Of a DNA stretch of 64,000 nt, positions 59,571 to 64,000 are shown one piece after another. A model generated the notes under the pieces. That model was not told the DNA's origin, did not search any database, and saw nothing but the letters and a program-made list of their open reading frames with translations. The translations under genes were made by a program, and so were the position numbers. Each line of letters starts with the position of its first letter. Within the stretch, counting starts at the first letter, position 1. Source of the DNA: Leishmania martiniquensis (Eukaryota > Euglenozoa > Kinetoplastea > Trypanosomatida > Trypanosomatidae); NCBI RefSeq assembly GCF_017916325.1, contig NC_090159.1, forward strand, positions 630,001 to 694,000, written 5' to 3'.

Positions 59571-61173
59571 CGCGAGTACAGGTGGGTGCCAGGAGGAGAT
59601 GGGAGAGTGAGAGGCGGGGGTCTGCGGCTAAGTTGCCTTTAATATCCGCTTTCTCAGTTTTTGTGTGTGGGATACTATGCAATGACGTGAGTGGTTGGTG
59701 GCGATGCTCGACGCGTGCAGGCCCGCTTGGGGTGGTGGCCACTCAAAGGCAAATACAATGGGAAGGACGAGGCCGACATAGTGTCCAACACTCACATCGG
59801 CCCCCCCAACCCGCACGATTGCGTCAGAGGAGAGGGAGAGGAAGTGGGTGAAGGGAGAGGGGTAGGGGAGAGGTGACTGATGAGGCGAAAAAAAACGAGC
59901 ACATGCCATGTGGACGTTGGTGGGGAGGCGGTGACGACAGCAATGAGCGGCGGAGAAGGTGGGAGCATGTCTCAACGCATCCCGCTACTGTGCCCAGTCC
60001 TCGTCGTACAAAAACGCGCGTGCAGGTTTCTCTTTTGTCTTCCTCCCCCCTTTCCCCTTTTTTTTCTCAGCGAAGTACGCCGAAGGGGTGCCGGCAAACA
60101 CCTGCACAGATGGAAGCGACAGAGAGTTCGCTGCCATGCGGGAGGCGGGCTGGAGGAAGCAGGAGCGCAAGGGTGTGGGCCGAATCCGCCGCACACCCTC
60201 CATTCAGGCGCTCGCCTTTGCTCTTGTGTAACGCTTAGCGAGAAAAGAAAAAGCGGCTTACAACCTCCTGCCCCTTTGCCCTCCCTTCCGCTAATCATTA
60301 CGGATGAGTGCGGTTCCATATAAAATTTGGCCCGCGTGCGAAGCTCCCAAGAGAGGGAAAAGGTGCGCAAACGAAAAGATAGGCGGCGCCATCGTCCAGC
60401 CTCGAAGCTATGCAGACCCGGTAAAGGCGCCGCTTGTGCAGGCGTGTCAGCAAGTCTGGTGGTGTGCATGTGCGTGTGTGTGGGGGAGGGGGGGCTACGC
60501 CGATGGACATGAGACGTGCTAGGCCTTCACTCATGTCGTCTTTCCCCCATCGCACTGAAAGGCCCCTCAGCACATGGGCGCACCCTGCCAAGCGAGCAGG
60601 AGAGGTGAGCACGTGCAACAAGATGGACAGAGAAGAGGGAGGAGGAGGGAGGGAGTAAGGGAGGAGAGGGCGATGGGGAAGGGGTAGGAAGAGACGGGAG
60701 TGCCTGAGGTGAGGTAGCGGCGGCGGCAGCAGCAGCGGCCATTCGCCGGCCGATGACAGCGTACAGAGGACAGGAGCGCAACCGGATGGGGAGGGCACCT
60801 CGCCACGCTCACGCATAAAGGGACAGAAGTCTGACGCGCGCACCGTGCTGCAGATGCTCCGAAGACAGGCGTCCACTTCTCAGTCCCCCCGCCCCCTCGT
60901 CCCTCCCGTCATGACATGACTCGCTTCACCGAACGCAGTGTATGGCACGCCTCTGCTGCGTCGGTGTCCCTCCCTCCTAATACCACCTGTTGCACAAACG
61001 TTACCGATATACACCCCCTGTTGTTTCGCCGCCTTTATCTGTCTTCGCAGCTTCCACTACATGAAGAGAGGCAACCCGCTTCACCACTGGCAGTGTGTAT
61101 ATCCGAAGCAAGACATCATGCCGCCCCAACGCCCCTTATATTGCTTCTGCACAACCGATGCGGGATAGCGCAC
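59571..61173. other. Intergenic spacer
   Basis: 1.6 kb, with a T run at 60058-60066, a GT/G-rich tract at 60470-60494 and purine blocks at 60627-60690. The last 250 bases (60920-61173) are complex sequence and likely the 3' UTR of the LisH gene. No gene seen. Confidence 0.5.
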
Positions 61174-64000
61174 TTAGGAGCCAGACATATGCTTGAAAAC
61201 ACGCTTCATGTACATGGAGCTGAGGTACAGCTCTTCAGCAAACCAGCGAGCTACCGCTTCCGCCTCGCCCTCATTCGGTGCCACCACCTCTGCGAACTCG
61301 TCTTTGTCCTCCTCCGCGCCATCTATGCCAGGTGGCCGTGCCATGCCTAGTGGCAGCATGCTCGAGGTGCTGGAACTAGCACTGCTGTGGTCACGCGCGA
61401 GACTCGAGGGGCGCTTCACTGTCACCACGTTCGGTTCTGACTTCATGGCCGTCATTGCTGTGGCAACTTCCTCTGCGGGGACAGTGGCCGGGGAGGACGG
61501 TGCAGAGCTAGGAGCAGCGCACGGCTCTGAAAGTGTCTTCTGGCGCCATCCCGGTGCGGGGGCCAAGTCCAGTGACCGCCGCAGCTCCTGCACAAAGAGC
61601 TCCGTGACGAGATGCAACGACGGCTCTAGCGCCGCTCGCGCCTCCACGCGTCGCCAGAGTGAGCGGAGTGACGGCATGAACGTTGTCAGGTCCTCGTAGC
61701 GAGGAAAGGCAGCGATCTGCCGTATGGCAATCTCCGGTGACCGCTGATCGCCTTCACCCTCTTCTCCAGGCGCCAGCGCCTCCTGCGGCGGAGTCTCGCC
61801 GTTTCTGACGGATGAAGAGATGGCCGTTCGCGACCGCTGCCGCGTGCTCTGGTCATCCTCATGGATGGCCGCATCGTGACTGCTGCTGTTCCCGCCCTCA
61901 GCATCGTCGTCCACAAGCCAGCCGTCGAGGCCCGCACGCGACCGTCGCGGCCCTGCAATCACCGCCGGCGGCGTCGGCGACGACAGCATCGGTGATGAAG
62001 GTTGTATTCCCTGGAGCTGCTGCACCCCAGCACCCCAGCTCCACAGCCGGCCCTCCAGCTGCTGGTTGACGTCCTCCACCGCGTGCACAAAACGCCGCCA
62101 CACTTGCTGCCGGCAGCGATACTGCACAGTGCGTAGGAGTGTGTCGAGGAGATTGATCGAGTCCAGGGCAGTACGAACTGCGAAGCCGGAGTTGCGGCCG
62201 CTGCTCCTCACAGATCGCTCCATCTGACGCAGTGTGCTGACGGTGTGCGTATGGAGACTCGTCAGCGTCTGCAGGAGGCACACCTGTGAGGAGCGCGACG
62301 GCGCTGGGGACGGTACAGCAGCGCTGCGGTATAGAACCAAAATTGCCTCTTCCACATGCGCTGCGAGGAGCGGTCGCTGCTGCGGCTGTGGCTGTATCGA
62401 TGGCAGTTGCCATTGCCGCTCTTGCATCCCGTTACCGTTGCCGCTTGCCGCAGCCGATTTGCCTAGTCGCACAGAAGCGGCACACGCTGCAGCACAAGCG
62501 CGGAACTCCTCTGCATCCGCATCTGAAGAGTGGCGGCTGCGACTCCCCTGCAAAGCGGAGCGCACTTTCTTTACGTGTGAGACGATGCCGGCGTCCACTC
62601 GTCCAGCCAGTGCAGCCAGTGCATCGAGGGACGCCGATGCGAGTGCATCACGTGAGCTTGCGCGTGCAGCTGCACCTGAACCACAAGAGTGCGGTGGGGC
62701 ACGGTGAATGTGCGCCATGGGAGAGGGAAGCGCGCGAGTCGGGTTCCACACGAGCTGTGTAAAGAAAGATGTGAAGGCGGCGTGCGCCTGCCGCTCTGCC
62801 TCGGGCGTCGGGGCAAAAGACGCGCTGAAGGGGCTGCGAGAGCGATGACCAGAGCTCTCCCCTGCTGCCCCCTGACGAGTTGCGGTGCCGTCTGCCTGGT
62901 CGGGCTTGCTGCTGCTGTTGCTGCCGTTCGCGGCGCCGGCGAACGGCACAGCCTCCCCTTTGCCCTTGGCGAGAGAGACCCCTTTCCGCGGTCGCGGGTG
63001 ATCGCTGTTGGGATCCACGTGAATCTCCTGACATGCCGCGCGCGCCGCACGCAAATAGGTATACAGGATTCTCCAGAGCTCCTCCACCGCCTGATAGGAC
63101 TGCACAAGGTAGCGAGTGTCCTGGCGAAGAGCCAGCATGCTCAGCGTGAACAGAGAGGGATGGATGACACACCCCACCCAATCGTACGGGGAGAGTGGCA
63201 GCGGCGCGCCCGCATCACCTCGGTGAAGTTTCCCATTTGCACACCCGCCCCCGCCCGCTGACGCGGCTGCCACGTGGCCGTCAAATACGGAAGCAAAGGC
63301 GTAGACAAGCGATGGACGCCACAGTGTCAGCTGGCCAAGCAGCGCAGGGAGGGGTAGCAGCGGTGCGCTGTCGGCATCACAGGCTACCCCTTGCAACAGT
63401 GCTGTGCGAAGGCGACTCATGCCCTCTGCGTAACTTCGCCACGCCTCTTGTGCTTCACCTGGCATGGGAGGGCGCCAAAGGACATGCGAAGTGTAAGAAC
63501 GTGCGGGGGCAGGAAGAGCAGGCCGAAGCGACGACGGTCCAGCCGAACTTTCACCAGAGGCAGCCACTCCAGTGGCGTACAGCTGACCCTGCGCCGGAGC
63601 AAGCTCATGCAGCTCGGCATCCAGCGCCCGCAGCGTGCCTGTCAAGCCGCGAACAGAGAGGTAGTCTCGCAGGAGGGCCGTGACACGCGTGTCGCGGAGC
63701 GCCTCTGGGGTCAGGGGCACGCGGTTGCCGCATAGCGCGTTGGCAACGGGTGCATCAGGACCCTTTGCCTTGGTGTGCTCGTGGGATGTTGCCGTCGCCA
63801 AATCACCGCTTGGCTGCCGCTCACTCGAAGATGCTGCTCCACTCCTTCGAATGCGCGACTCGCCCTCCTGCCCTGACATGAACGTGGTGCAGCGTCCCAC
63901 CGACTGCAGTGCGAGCTCGCGTACGTACTTGGCCAGTGGGAACGTGGGCGGCTGTCTCTTCGGCTGCTGTTCTTGACGCGGCAGGGATAACCCATCTTTA
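61174..64000 (-). CDS. LisH-motif protein, 5' end possibly beyond the window
   Basis: The frame ending at 61174 stays open to the right edge. The only ATG near the 5' side is at 63879 (MSGQEGE), which would give 901 residues. Upstream codons to the edge (translating as PTFPLAKYVRELALQS) look coding, so the gene may start outside. A LisH-like dimerisation motif is present: VTALLRDYLSVRGLTGTLRALDAEL, about 60-85 residues after the ATG. It resembles the N-terminus of WDR91-type proteins, but no WD40 repeats follow. Instead there are helical segments (WVGCVIHPSLFTLSMLALRQDTRYLVQSYQAVEELWRILYTYL) between Ser/Ala-rich linkers, ending YLSSMYMKRVFKHMSGS. LisH motifs commonly occur in microtubule, dynein or E3-ligase proteins. 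Function unknown. Confidence 0.78.
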   Translation of the reverse strand, partial: KDGLSLPRQEQQPKRQPPTFPLAKYVRELALQSVGRCTTFMSGQEGESRIRRSGAASSSERQPSGDLATATSHEHTKAKGPDAPVANALCGNRVPLTPEALRDTRVTALLRDYLSVRGLTGTLRALDAELHELAPAQGQLYATGVAASGESSAGPSSLRPALPAPARSYTSHVLWRPPMPGEAQEAWRSYAEGMSRLRTALLQGVACDADSAPLLPLPALLGQLTLWRPSLVYAFASVFDGHVAAASAGGGGCANGKLHRGDAGAPLPLSPYDWVGCVIHPSLFTLSMLALRQDTRYLVQSYQAVEELWRILYTYLRAARAACQEIHVDPNSDHPRPRKGVSLAKGKGEAVPFAGAANGSNSSSKPDQADGTATRQGAAGESSGHRSRSPFSASFAPTPEAERQAHAAFTSFFTQLVWNPTRALPSPMAHIHRAPPHSCGSGAAARASSRDALASASLDALAALAGRVDAGIVSHVKKVRSALQGSRSRHSSDADAEEFRACAAACAASVRLGKSAAASGNGNGMQERQWQLPSIQPQPQQRPLLAAHVEEAILVLYRSAAVPSPAPSRSSQVCLLQTLTSLHTHTVSTLRQMERSVRSSGRNSGFAVRTALDSINLLDTLLRTVQYRCRQQVWRRFVHAVEDVNQQLEGRLWSWGAGVQQLQGIQPSSPMLSSPTPPAVIAGPRRSRAGLDGWLVDDDAEGGNSSSHDAAIHEDDQSTRQRSRTAISSSVRNGETPPQEALAPGEEGEGDQRSPEIAIRQIAAFPRYEDLTTFMPSLRSLWRRVEARAALEPSLHLVTELFVQELRRSLDLAPAPGWRQKTLSEPCAAPSSAPSSPATVPAEEVATAMTAMKSEPNVVTVKRPSSLARDHSSASSSTSSMLPLGMARPPGIDGAEEDKDEFAEVVAPNEGEAEAVARWFAEELYLSSMYMKRVFKHMSGS

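Overview
The window is nuclear DNA from a trypanosomatid, most likely Leishmania or a close relative (Leishmaniinae). The evidence is: every credible gene lies on the minus strand as one directional cluster; the genes, except one, are uninterrupted and GC-rich; they are separated by 0.6-3 kb of CA/GT, TA and purine/pyrimidine low-complexity DNA; pyrimidine tracts followed by AG (spliced-leader acceptors) precede start codons on the transcribed strand; and three copies of a SIDER-like degenerate retroposon lie in 3'-UTR positions. Transcription runs from high to low coordinates, so each gene's 3' UTR lies at coordinates below its stop codon.

From position 1 upward the genes are: a coiled-coil protein cut by the window edge; a SpoU/TrmH RNA methyltransferase; a mitochondrial-type unknown; TFIIH subunit SSL1/p44; a SMYD-like MYND/SET protein; a Tim17-like membrane protein; a UBC12-like E2; a Cdc20/Cdh1-type WD40 activator; a very large CaMKK-like kinase with zinc fingers, leucine-rich repeats and a degenerate phosphatase-like tail; IBA57; a second SET protein; the KEOPS subunit Cgi121/TPRKB; a chagasin-like cysteine peptidase inhibitor; an unusually long fatty acyl-CoA synthetase; an RNA-binding protein; a small unknown; two tandem short-chain dehydrogenases; a mitochondrial-type unknown; an acyl-protein thioesterase-like hydrolase; a type I membrane protein; a lone tRNA-Asp(GUC); an unknown disordered protein; and a LisH protein whose frame is open to the right edge.

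The most striking structure is at 41183-44008. A PABPN1/PABP2-like RNA-binding protein is split by a 1944-nt cis-spliced intron. Exon 1 ends inside the last strand of the RRM at a GTATGT donor. Exon 2, almost 2 kb away, restores the frame after a long pyrimidine tract and CTACAG, and encodes the end of the RRM plus an RGG tail. Conventional cis-introns are extremely rare in this group, and this one is longer than the genes on either side of it.

Other points of interest are the MGCxxS acylation signal on the giant kinase, a Cdc20-type protein with an altered C-box, an ICP with a changed third inhibitory loop, a tRNA embedded in a Pol II gene cluster beside a full-length SIDER-like element, and a possible frameshifted small membrane-protein gene near 50.7 kb. 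The genes share no single pathway, as is usual in trypanosomatid polycistronic units, although several (SpoU methylase, IBA57, Tim17-like protein, two presequence proteins) look mitochondrial.
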